This document shows positions 35,427 to 42,446 of a stretch of 64,000 bases of DNA, piece after piece. The first letter of the stretch is position 1, and the number at the start of each line of letters is the position of its first letter. The notes below the pieces were generated by a model. It saw only the letters and a program-made list of their open reading frames with translations. It searched no databases and was not told the DNA's origin. Position numbers and translations under genes: made by a program. This DNA comes from Candidatus Melainabacteria bacterium (GTDB lineage: Bacteria > Cyanobacteriota > Vampirovibrionia > Obscuribacterales > Obscuribacteraceae), in the NCBI GenBank assembly GCA_003242885.1, contig QKMZ01000004.1, positions 1 to 64,000 on the forward strand. The letters run 5' to 3'.

Positions 35427-36980
35427 ATGCGTACGACTCATGTAAAGAAATCGCCCCGACCCGCTCTGAAGGGAGCTCTCGGCACGGCGATAACTGCAGC
35501 CCTCGGCGTGAAGCCCGAGTATTTGCTGCTCGTGGGACGCTGGCATGGCGTCACCAAAGACCAGGAACGCTCGCTCAAGCGTGCCCTCAAGCACGTTCCC
35601 GGCAAGCTGGTCTTCGTCATCACGGCAGACGGGCAAGGCGGCACCAAGCGCCACCCGCTCTACAGCAACGAGCGCAAGCTCATCGCTGAGGGCTTCGCTA
35701 AGAAGCTCGGTCGCCCGTACGAAATCCACGCCGCCGCGGACATCCCCGATTCACTGGCTTGGACGGCGCACATCTGCGACGTCGTGAAGTCGGAGTCGGA
35801 AGGCGCGACCCTTCTCACGCCCGCCAACACAGTGCTCGTCTCGTCCAACGCGGACGTAAACAAGCACTTCGTCAAAGCGGGCTACAAGGCTATCGTGCCG
35901 AGCACCGCCGGCAAGCTGCCCATCGACCTGCTTCAGGCAGTGGCGACGCGCGGCGACTGGCGGAAGCTGGCAACGGCAGAAACGGCAGCGGTCTTCGAAA
36001 GCCACAAAGTCGAAGAGCGCATCGCAACGCTCTTCAGCGACGTGCTGCTCAACGACGACGGCGAACTGTCGCACGGTCGCGACTTCGCTGTCTACAGCGA
36101 AGGCATGGACGCCAGCATGGCGGTGAAGATCCAGGACATCTGCCCCTGGATCGTCGGCGGCTACATCGTCGACAAAGGCTGCGGCACCGGCACCCTGCTG
36201 ATTCATCTGTCGAACCTTCACCCGAGGGCGCAGATCGTCGGCATGGACCTGTCGCGCGACCTGCTGCACCGCTCGGAAGGTCAGCACTACCCCAACCACA
36301 ACGTCGCAGTTGTGATGGGCAACATCATCCACAAGCGCTTCGCTGAAGGGACGGTGTCGACCATCATCTTCTCGTCGGTCATGCACGAGGTCTACTCGTA
36401 CAACGGCTACGACCGCGACCAGATTCGCCTGTCGTTGAAAAACGCTTGGCTGGAACTGATGGTGGGCGGGCGCATCATCATCCGCGATGGTGTGAAACCC
36501 AAGAACGGCGACCGCCTTGTTTGGCTGCGCTGCAAGGACGCAGAACTCGAGGAGCGCTTCCGCAAGTTCGCCCGCGAATTCAAAGGCAAGTCGGCAAAGC
36601 CCGGCTTCGCTTATGACGAGCGGGTCTTCGACGGCGTCAAGCACTTCCGCATGACGCTGCACGAAGCCAACGAATTCCTCTCGAAGAAAGACTACCTCGC
36701 CAACTGGGCGATGGAAGTCAACGAGGAGTTCGGCGTCTGGACCACCGACGAATGGCATGAAGAGCTGGTCGCGCTCGGCTACAACGTCGTACACTGCGAC
36801 AGCTACCTCAATCCGTGGATTGAGGAAAACCGCTACAACGGGCACTGCTGGCTGCTGGAAGATGCAGACGGCAAGCTCGGTGCTGCGGTGCCTTTCCCGG
36901 ATACGACGGGCGTCATCGTCGCCGAGAAGGTGGACGAGAACGTCGGCAAGGTGGACGAGAACGTCGGCAAGAAAGCGTAG
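35427..36980 (+). CDS. Fusion of a nucleotidyltransferase-like (HUP) domain with a class I SAM methyltransferase
   Basis: 517 residues from MRTTHVKKSP; AGGAGA 7 bases ahead sets the start. Residues 28-160 resemble an NMN/pantetheine-phosphate adenylyltransferase fold: LLLVGRWHGVTKDQERSLKR, LVFVITADGQGGTKRHPLYS, NERKLIAEGFAKKLGRPYEI. The catalytic H-x-G-H is replaced by TKDQ, so this half may bind but not transfer nucleotide. Residues about 225-410 are a class I methyltransferase: IVDKGCGTGTLLIHLSNLHP (G-x-G-x-G), Asp274 in VGMDLSRDLL, and NIIHKRFAEGTVSTIIFSSV. The C-terminal 90 residues contain a WTTDEWHEELVALGY segment and a 7-residue tandem repeat. No target molecule is evident. Confidence 0.65.
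   Translation: MRTTHVKKSPRPALKGALGTAITAALGVKPEYLLLVGRWHGVTKDQERSLKRALKHVPGKLVFVITADGQGGTKRHPLYSNERKLIAEGFAKKLGRPYEIHAAADIPDSLAWTAHICDVVKSESEGATLLTPANTVLVSSNADVNKHFVKAGYKAIVPSTAGKLPIDLLQAVATRGDWRKLATAETAAVFESHKVEERIATLFSDVLLNDDGELSHGRDFAVYSEGMDASMAVKIQDICPWIVGGYIVDKGCGTGTLLIHLSNLHPRAQIVGMDLSRDLLHRSEGQHYPNHNVAVVMGNIIHKRFAEGTVSTIIFSSVMHEVYSYNGYDRDQIRLSLKNAWLELMVGGRIIIRDGVKPKNGDRLVWLRCKDAELEERFRKFAREFKGKSAKPGFAYDERVFDGVKHFRMTLHEANEFLSKKDYLANWAMEVNEEFGVWTTDEWHEELVALGYNVVHCDSYLNPWIEENRYNGHCWLLEDADGKLGAAVPFPDTTGVIVAEKVDENVGKVDENVGKKA
36927..36968 (+). repeat. 21-base tandem duplication near the 3' end of the fusion gene
   Basis: Two identical 21-base units (36927-36947 and 36948-36968) encode KVDENVG twice, giving the ending VDENVGKVDENVGKKA. 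A length polymorphism through replication slippage is likely here. Confidence 0.85.
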
Positions 36981-37024
36981 TAATCGCGCAGAAGTCTAAC
37001 TCTGTGCGGTTTGTCTAAGTAACC

Positions 37025-37060
37025 GAGAGTCATCGCGTTAAGTCGCGGTGGCTCTCTTTT
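37025..37060 (+). terminator. Rho-independent terminator after the fusion gene
   Basis: A GAGAGTCATCGCG arm and a CGCGGTGGCTCTC arm pair with two mismatches or wobbles around a 6-base loop and run into TTTT. It lies between the fusion gene stop (36980) and the next start (37085), so the two halves of island B can be separate transcripts. Confidence 0.75.
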
Positions 37061-37084
37061 CATAACAAACTCATGGAGATAAAC

Positions 37085-37714
37085 ATGCGAAAGAAGCAGA
37101 CAGTGCTCGTCGCGCTGCTCCGGCAGCCGCACATGGAGCGCCCCACCGAAATGCGCTCGGACCCGTTTTGGGAATTCGGCAGCTTCGGTCTGACCGGATG
37201 CCACAAGACCAACCTCATGCATCCCAAGAAGGTGCACGAGCTGGAAGGCGCTCGCATCGCGTTCGTCCAGGGTGGTGACGCCGGCTTCAAGCTGGTCTAC
37301 CTGACACCGCCGGTGACACCGATCCCCTACTCGGACCGCAGCGAGATTCGCTGGCAGACTTCCGACGGCTCCGGTGAAAACGGCAACACCATGCCGTTCC
37401 GCTACGATAAGGCGCCCTTCATCATCAGCACCGCCGGCGAAAGCGACGTGCCCGAGATTGTTCAAATCTTCGAGAACGTCCGCCGCAATGGCTGGATGGG
37501 ACGCTTCGCCAGCAAGTTCCGCACTCGCCGCGAACCGCTGCCCGACGCCTGCGCCGCCCAGCTCATCAAAGTGTGGAACGCTCGAATTCGCAAGGCGCAA
37601 GCTGGCGACTTCGCCCGTATCTACACGGATGCGCTGCCCTACAACCCGCCCAAGACGGATTACGAACGTCAGGGCACCTACGACCGCATGCTCGCTGCAG
37701 CGATCGGAGGCTAA
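37085..37714 (+). CDS. Soluble protein of unassigned family in island B
   Basis: 209 residues from MRKKQTVLVALLRQPHMERP. The start is taken at 37085 because GGAGAT lies 6-11 bases ahead. A well-defined first half contains SDPFWEFGSFGLTGCHKTNL, then the MHPKKVHELEGARIAFVQGG strand-helix pair and FKLVYLTPPVTPI. This has the look of a conserved enzyme or nucleic-acid-binding module with an invariant-looking G-S-F-G-x-T-G-C-H motif that could bind metal. The C-terminal half is helical and basic. I cannot name the family. The GNAT gene follows after 16 bases. Confidence 0.55.
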   Translation: MRKKQTVLVALLRQPHMERPTEMRSDPFWEFGSFGLTGCHKTNLMHPKKVHELEGARIAFVQGGDAGFKLVYLTPPVTPIPYSDRSEIRWQTSDGSGENGNTMPFRYDKAPFIISTAGESDVPEIVQIFENVRRNGWMGRFASKFRTRREPLPDACAAQLIKVWNARIRKAQAGDFARIYTDALPYNPPKTDYERQGTYDRMLAAAIGG

Positions 37715-37730
37715 CCACAGGAGAACGACT

Positions 37731-38312
37731 ATGGCGAAATCAAAACTCGGTCTTCTTGCTGGCGGGCCATCCTGTATCGCCCATCGCAGCAAGCTACCAA
37801 CGACGATCCGGACAGGCGCAACATCCGACACTTCGAAGACAATCTCGGCGAAGTTGACCGTACGTGACGCCCAGCTCGAAGACTACGTCGGAATCCGCAA
37901 GATCATCAACAGCAAGAACAATCGCGCATCCTTCGGCTATCTGCCGAGGGTGGTGGTCGAAGACGCGGTGAAAAACCAGAACGCCGACGGCGAGAAATCG
38001 CAACACCGCATTCGCGTGGTGGTCGATGCAAACGGGCGCATCGTCGCCTTCTTGCGCGCCTACCACCGACAAGATGGTGCCACCACTCTTCATGAAATCG
38101 GCGTTGCCGAAGACATGCAGAGCAGCGGCATCGGCAGCTTTCTCCTTACCGAACTGATTACCGCGTCGCGTAAACGCGGCATGGAGAAAGTCGCGCTCAA
38201 GACACCCGTCGGCATGCGCAGCAACGGCTACTACCCTCGCTTCGGCTTCAAGCAAGCCGGAACGTACAAGGGTCGCAAGCGCGTGCTCAATTGCTACGAA
38301 CTCACACTCTAA
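37731..38312 (+). CDS. GNAT-family N-acetyltransferase
   Basis: 193 residues from MAKSKLGLLAGGPS. After a flexible N-terminus of about 40 residues the GNAT fold runs LTVRDAQLEDYVGIRKIINS (start of beta1/alpha1), RVVVDANGRIVAFLRAYHRQ (beta2-3), TLHEIGVAEDMQSSGIGSFL (beta4 and the acetyl-CoA loop, Q-S-S-G-I-G-S in place of Q/R-x-x-G-x-G/A), and SNGYYPRFGFKQAGTYKGRK (C-terminal strand with Y-x-R-x-G-F). Transfers acetyl from acetyl-CoA to an amine; substrate unknown. AGGAGA precedes the start. It sits 16 bases after its neighbour in a compact cassette. Confidence 0.8.
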   Translation: MAKSKLGLLAGGPSCIAHRSKLPTTIRTGATSDTSKTISAKLTVRDAQLEDYVGIRKIINSKNNRASFGYLPRVVVEDAVKNQNADGEKSQHRIRVVVDANGRIVAFLRAYHRQDGATTLHEIGVAEDMQSSGIGSFLLTELITASRKRGMEKVALKTPVGMRSNGYYPRFGFKQAGTYKGRKRVLNCYELTL

Positions 38313-38327
38313 TTGGGAGTACACAAA

Positions 38328-38681
38328 ATGACCACCCTACTCATCATCGCCGCCGCGCTGCTTCCTGTAGCGGCGCTGGTCGGCTTCCACTTCTGGATGG
38401 AACGCGAGCTCAAAAAGGCTGACGAAGCCGAAACGGCTCGCTTCCGCGCGATGAACGCCGCCGAACGGCGCGAAGCGCTCACGAAGGCGAAGACCGACCG
38501 CGCACTGGCTCGTGAGCACCGCGCCAACATGACGAGGCTCTACTCGAGCTTCAAATGGGGCTATCGGCACAATCCCTATCGCGTCCGCTATGCGGCCGCG
38601 CAAGGCGCCTACACCGGTGCATGCAATCGCGTCGCCAAGCTCGAGCGGCTCATCGCCGAGCTGGACGCGAATGCCGCCTAA
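38328..38681 (+). CDS. Small membrane-anchored helical protein
   Basis: 117 residues. One N-terminal transmembrane helix (MTTLLIIAAALLPVAALVGF) is followed by a charged coiled coil (ELKKADEAETARFRAMNAAE) and basic helices. GGGAG precedes the ATG. It is the last gene of island B, 15 bases after the GNAT. No family recognised; probably a membrane-tethered helper or structural protein. Confidence 0.55.
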   Translation: MTTLLIIAAALLPVAALVGFHFWMERELKKADEAETARFRAMNAAERREALTKAKTDRALAREHRANMTRLYSSFKWGYRHNPYRVRYAAAQGAYTGACNRVAKLERLIAELDANAA

Positions 38682-38710
38682 AGCTCACGCTGAGCCCTCG
38701 GCAAGCTGAC

Positions 38711-38764
38711 ACGTCAACCTGACGCATCGAATTAAAACATCGATATGAAGCGTCAGGTTGACGT
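38711..38764 (+). terminator. Long inverted repeat closing island B
   Basis: Perfect 15-base arms ACGTCAACCTGACGC (38711-38725) and GCGTCAGGTTGACGT (38750-38764), with an inner ATCGA/TCGAT pair. It lies after the last island B stop (38681) and before the convergent Clp N-domain genes. No clear T tract; possibly a bidirectional terminator or a repeat border. Confidence 0.65.
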
Positions 38765-38908
38765 CGTATCAGATGACTTGTGAAAGGGGTGTCGTTTGTG
38801 GAGCAATCTGCAAGCGACACCTCCTTCCTTGTTTTTTTTCGCACTTTACTATATTCTTTCGTATTTCATCAAGAATCACCAATCATGCAGGTTTTCATGC
38901 ATGCAAAA

Positions 38909-39358
38909 TTAGATACGCGGACCGTACACTTTATCCAATTCCTCAGAAGCCTTCGCTCTAACGTCATCAAGACGAATACCCATTACGTCAAAAACCCGCG
39001 TAGCGACAGTGTCTTTGCCGTTCAAGAGCCCAAGTAACAGATGCGGCACTGCAACGTCTTTGATCGAACGCTTTTGCGCTTCAGCACTAGCAAACGCAAA
39101 GACATCTTTTGCGTTGTCTGAAAATTCTAGTTCTGCCCGACCAGATCCCGCGCCTCTGCCCATTAGCGATATTACTTCCTCGCGAACGTTTTCAGACTTA
39201 ACCCCAAAACCATCCAAAATGCGGCTAATAGCGCCACCTTCACCGACAATCGCCAGAAGCAACATTCCTGTCCCGATATTCTTGTGACCCAACTTCCGTG
39301 CTTCTTCTTCTGCCAGCAGAACGGTGTGTTTGGCTCTCTCAGTGAAATTCTTGAACAC
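38909..39358 (-). CDS. ClpC N-terminal (R) domain-only protein, one domain
   Basis: 149 residues comprising exactly one Clp R domain made of two repeats: FTERAKHTVLLAEEEARKLG ... MLLLAIVGEGGAISRILDGF, then FSDNAKDVFAFASAEAQKRS ... HLLLGLLNGKDTVATRVFDV. In ClpA/ClpC this domain binds adaptors and substrates ahead of the AAA+ rings; here no Walker motif or AAA+ domain follows. The start is GTG at 39358 with AGGGG 8 bases upstream. It is the last of four such genes, 10 bases after the preceding one. It may act as an adaptor, decoy or regulator for a ClpC/ClpP machine encoded elsewhere, as do the plant ClpT proteins, which are also N-domain only. Confidence 0.85.
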   Translation of the reverse strand: MFKNFTERAKHTVLLAEEEARKLGHKNIGTGMLLLAIVGEGGAISRILDGFGVKSENVREEVISLMGRGAGSGRAELEFSDNAKDVFAFASAEAQKRSIKDVAVPHLLLGLLNGKDTVATRVFDVMGIRLDDVRAKASEELDKVYGPRI

Positions 39359-39368
39359 CCAATAACCC

Positions 39369-40286
39369 CTATCTGGTCTCCTCGAATAACGCTAGCACAG
39401 ACTCTCGCAAAGCTGTTAAATCAACACCTTTTTCTCTCAAGACTTGCCAAGCAACACCATCTTGCTCATGGGTGAAACCAAGCAAAAGATGCCGGGTATC
39501 CAACGACTCAGCCCCCATCTTATTGGCTTCTTCCTGCGCTATCTTCAAAAGTTTTCTCGCACGAGGAGTAAAAGGAACCTCTACCATGAGCATCTCACTT
39601 CCAGGACCTATCAGTTTCTCAATCAGGTTTCGCGTTTCGGACAAGGTGATCCCAAACCCCTCAAGCACACCTGCCACTGAGCCTTTAGCTATCAAGAGTC
39701 CTAACAAAATCATTTCAGTACCAACAAAATTTTGCTTCAGTCTGCGAGTTTCGTCCATAGCGTAAAAAATGATTTTCGAAACATCTCGGCATAACTCCTT
39801 CGCCTCTTCCTGCGTAATTTCAAATCCATCAATAATTATTGGACTTTGACCAAAACAAGTTTGGTATGTGACAGGAAGTCTCACGTTGTTTAGTTCGATA
39901 TTCAACTCCTTCAAAACGCGCATGGCAAATCCATTTTCAAAATCAGGAGCATTAAGCAGGGCCATAAATATGTGATTCGCATAGATCACATTGTGCTTTG
40001 AATTTTCGTATGACCTTAAGAGAACTGCCTGTGCGTCTTTATCAAAAGGAAGTTCTTTAGGGCTGGCCTTCGTTCCCTTCTTGTGCACCTTCGCAACAGC
40101 TTCTCTCAAACTCTTTAAGTTAAAACGGCTCAGACTAAAATGATCTTGCGGAACGCACCCCGCATCAGAAGCGACCACTCCTAGCAAAAGATGTTCTGGT
40201 CCCACATATTTGTGTTTCAAAATGCGCGCTTCTTCCTGCGCGTGCATTATCACCTTAATTGCTTCATCGCTGAATTTATCGAACAC
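39369..40286 (-). CDS. Tandem ClpC R-domain protein, two domains (four repeats)
   Basis: 305 residues. Domain 1: FSDEAIKVIMHAQEEARILK, then LPFDKDAQAVLLRSYENSKH. Domain 2: SKIIFYAMDETRRLKQNFVG and TEMILLGLLIAKGSVAGVLE, then [20 protein letters not shown] and HLLLGFTHEQDGVAWQVL. The second domain keeps the cyanobacterial ClpC feel (VEVPFTPRAR); the first is more diverged, with an FQxxHxVxP-like peptide-binding face altered by SDAGCVPQDH. No ATPase domain. It ends 10 bases before the next gene and starts 14 after the preceding one, so the array is one operon. Divergence between the two domains suggests old duplication and separate binding roles. Confidence 0.85.
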   Translation of the reverse strand: MFDKFSDEAIKVIMHAQEEARILKHKYVGPEHLLLGVVASDAGCVPQDHFSLSRFNLKSLREAVAKVHKKGTKASPKELPFDKDAQAVLLRSYENSKHNVIYANHIFMALLNAPDFENGFAMRVLKELNIELNNVRLPVTYQTCFGQSPIIIDGFEITQEEAKELCRDVSKIIFYAMDETRRLKQNFVGTEMILLGLLIAKGSVAGVLEGFGITLSETRNLIEKLIGPGSEMLMVEVPFTPRARKLLKIAQEEANKMGAESLDTRHLLLGFTHEQDGVAWQVLREKGVDLTALRESVLALFEETR

Positions 40287-40300
40287 AAAAATGCCCTACA

Positions 40301-41134
40301 CTATTCCGACTCATTAAAAAGAGCAAGGATAGCAGCTCTTAGCTCATCGGGGTTCACTCCAGCCACAGTCAAAATATGAGAGGCAACTCCTTCACCCTCA
40401 CGAATTATTCCTAGCATCAAATGTTCATTCTCGATGTGTGTGTGTCCTAGCTGACGAGCCTCATCCCAACTAAATTCCAGCACTTTCCTAGCCCGCGGAG
40501 TGAATGGAATTTCGACAGCGACGAATCCTGAGCCACGACCAATTATTTTTTCGACTTCTCGCCGAGCCCACTCAATCTCAATTCCAAATTTACTTAAAAC
40601 CGCACCAACGCCACCTCTGCCTATTATCAGTCCAAGCAAAATCTGCTCGGTACCGACGAAATTATGTCCAAGTCTACGAGCTTCCTCTTGCGCATATTTA
40701 AGAATAGCTGCGGACTGCTCGCCTTCACTACTTCCAGCTATTGGAGCCAGATCAACGCCAAGGGTTTCAAGAACCTTTACACCTACACTATCTTGCTTAT
40801 CGATCATAGAAAGCAAAATGTGCCTCGGGTAAATCAAACTGTGCCTAGACTTTCCGTAAGCATTGACCAGTATGTGCTTAGCTTCGTCACTGAAAGGAAG
40901 GTCCGCAGGACTGGTTTTAGAACCGTTTGGATTCACTCTCTTTATTGCAATGCGCAATTGATCAAGCTCGATGCCTTGCAAACTCGGAAAACCTTTTGCG
41001 ATAGAATCGCCACAGAATGCGAAAACACCCAGCAGGAGATGCTCGGATCCTACTTCTTTGTGCCTAAACGTGCGCGCTTCTTCAATCGCTTGCGTAATTA
41101 CTTTGATCGCATCTCTACTAAATTTATCGAACAT
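40301..41134 (-). CDS. Tandem ClpC R-domain protein, two domains (four repeats)
   Basis: 277 residues. Domain 1: [20 protein letters not shown] and [20 protein letters not shown]. Domain 2: [20 protein letters not shown] followed by [20 protein letters not shown]. It ends with the segment [15 protein letters not shown], identical to the segment in cyanobacterial and plastid ClpC, then [18 protein letters not shown]. It is the most ClpC-like member and may be the source of the array. No Walker A, Walker B or AAA+ sensor motifs. The ATG is 6 bases after the upstream gene ends, which suggests coupled translation. Like its neighbours it would bind the same class of substrates or adaptors as ClpC without unfolding them. 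Confidence 0.88.
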   Translation of the reverse strand: MFDKFSRDAIKVITQAIEEARTFRHKEVGSEHLLLGVFAFCGDSIAKGFPSLQGIELDQLRIAIKRVNPNGSKTSPADLPFSDEAKHILVNAYGKSRHSLIYPRHILLSMIDKQDSVGVKVLETLGVDLAPIAGSSEGEQSAAILKYAQEEARRLGHNFVGTEQILLGLIIGRGGVGAVLSKFGIEIEWARREVEKIIGRGSGFVAVEIPFTPRARKVLEFSWDEARQLGHTHIENEHLMLGIIREGEGVASHILTVAGVNPDELRAAILALFNESE

Positions 41135-41139
41135 TCCAA

Positions 41140-42129
41140 CTACTCATCCGCGACCGCATACTGTATAGCGCTGCGCAAGTTGCCACGCGCATTTCCAGTG
41201 TTTACATCCAGGTTTTGCAAAACATGCGCACTGACACAATTTTCTTCGCCAAGAAGTGATAACAAAATGTGCTCGGCACCAATTAACTCAGACCCACGAC
41301 TACGCGCTTCGTCCATAGCACTAACCAAAAGCCCCTTGGCGCGCGGAGTGAACGGGATCTCGACTGCAACAAAACCAGAACCATGACCGATGATTTTCTC
41401 AACCTCGTGACGAGCAGCACCGATCGTTACTCCCAAATCTCGAAATAGTTTTCCAGCCAAGCCATTGTCAGGAAAAACGCCCAGCAACAGCTGTTCCGTG
41501 CCAACGAAGTTATGACCGAGACGTCGAGCCTCATCTTGCGCTCTCATCACCACTTGAATCGCCGAGTCGTTAAAGTGAGAAAACATCGGCGTCGACGATG
41601 GCCAAGAATATTCTGCGGTCGGAGAAATTGCTCTCTTTCTGCGTGGAGCTTCGTCTTTATCCGCATCATCAGCCGCTAGGGAATTAGCAGCTCGCTCATG
41701 CACAACTTTCCCAACGTCGTTGCGCAACTTGTTTACGTCAACCCCAAAGTCATCACACACGCGCTGCACTTTCCAATTTTTCTCTGCGAGAACAGCAAGC
41801 AAAAGGTGCTCCGTATCTATATTTTCACTTTCCATTTGAATCGCGAATTCAAGTGCAGAATTCATAATTTTTGCCGCTTTAACACTGAAGGAATAATTGC
41901 CTCGCTGAGCCAATCGCTCTTCTTTCGTCTGTTGGCACATTTGCTCGCGAACACTATTCAAACGAAGTCCATTCTTGCGCAAAACCTCAGAAGCGACGCC
42001 GCAGGCTTCGCCCAAAAGCCCCAAGAAAATGTGCTCAGAGTCAACGCTCGCGCTGCCCGTGCGCTCGGCCTCCATACGCGCCAATGCCATCACGTTTACC
42101 GAATACTCTGTCAGTTTTTCAGAAACCAT
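41140..42129 (-). CDS. Tandem ClpC R-domain protein, first gene of the array
   Basis: 329 residues. Domain 1: [20 protein letters not shown] ... [20 protein letters not shown], then [20 protein letters not shown] ... [19 protein letters not shown] charged linker of about 40 residues ([20 protein letters not shown]) joins it to domain 2: [20 protein letters not shown] ... [18 protein letters not shown], then [20 protein letters not shown]. The linker and the gene's lead position set it apart from its neighbours. A GGGTGA precedes the ATG. Its upstream region holds the double-hairpin repeat. No ATPase. Confidence 0.85.
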   Translation of the reverse strand: MVSEKLTEYSVNVMALARMEAERTGSASVDSEHIFLGLLGEACGVASEVLRKNGLRLNSVREQMCQQTKEERLAQRGNYSFSVKAAKIMNSALEFAIQMESENIDTEHLLLAVLAEKNWKVQRVCDDFGVDVNKLRNDVGKVVHERAANSLAADDADKDEAPRRKRAISPTAEYSWPSSTPMFSHFNDSAIQVVMRAQDEARRLGHNFVGTEQLLLGVFPDNGLAGKLFRDLGVTIGAARHEVEKIIGHGSGFVAVEIPFTPRAKGLLVSAMDEARSRGSELIGAEHILLSLLGEENCVSAHVLQNLDVNTGNARGNLRSAIQYAVADE

Positions 42130-42190
42130 TTTGGGTCACCCCAAGAAGCTTAGTTAACTTATGCCCCGACGATTTAAATAAGCGCATCAA

Positions 42191-42363
42191 CTCCGAAAAA
42201 ATTTCGGGTTTTCGGAGTGCCTGGAAGCGTCCAAAACACTCACAGGCTGACAATCGCAAAATTCCGATTTCCTTGCTCAAAAACGGCCAAGCTTGAAAAG
42301 CCGCAACTGCGCCCAAACCTCCCTAAAGCAGCTGCTCCGAAAAACCAATTTTTCGGAGCACCT
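42191..42363. repeat. Dispersed double-hairpin repeat, copy 2
   Basis: Hairpin 1 at 42191-42221 (ctccgaaaaa...ttttcggagtgcc). Hairpin 2 at 42334-42359 with perfect 11-base arms GCTCCGAAAAA and TTTTTCGGAGC around a CCAA loop. It shares plan, order and spacing with 763-925. It fills most of the 317-base gap between the 3' end of the NlpC-like gene and the start of the Clp array. On the minus strand each hairpin reads CTCCGAAAA...TTTTTCGGAG, which could terminate the NlpC-like transcript. The rest of the gap holds the Clp array promoter. Confidence 0.65.
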
Positions 42364-42446
42364 GGAGATTTCTGATTTGCGCATATGCGAACGCTCGGTA
42401 TTTCGTTCCGGCAGTTACGCGATCCGCTGATTTTGCTACCTATCGC

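Noticed and set aside
35751..36845. 364-codon minus-strand frame opposite the fusion gene
   Set aside because: Same reason: the plus-strand protein has recognisable HUP-like and methyltransferase motifs and a ribosome site.
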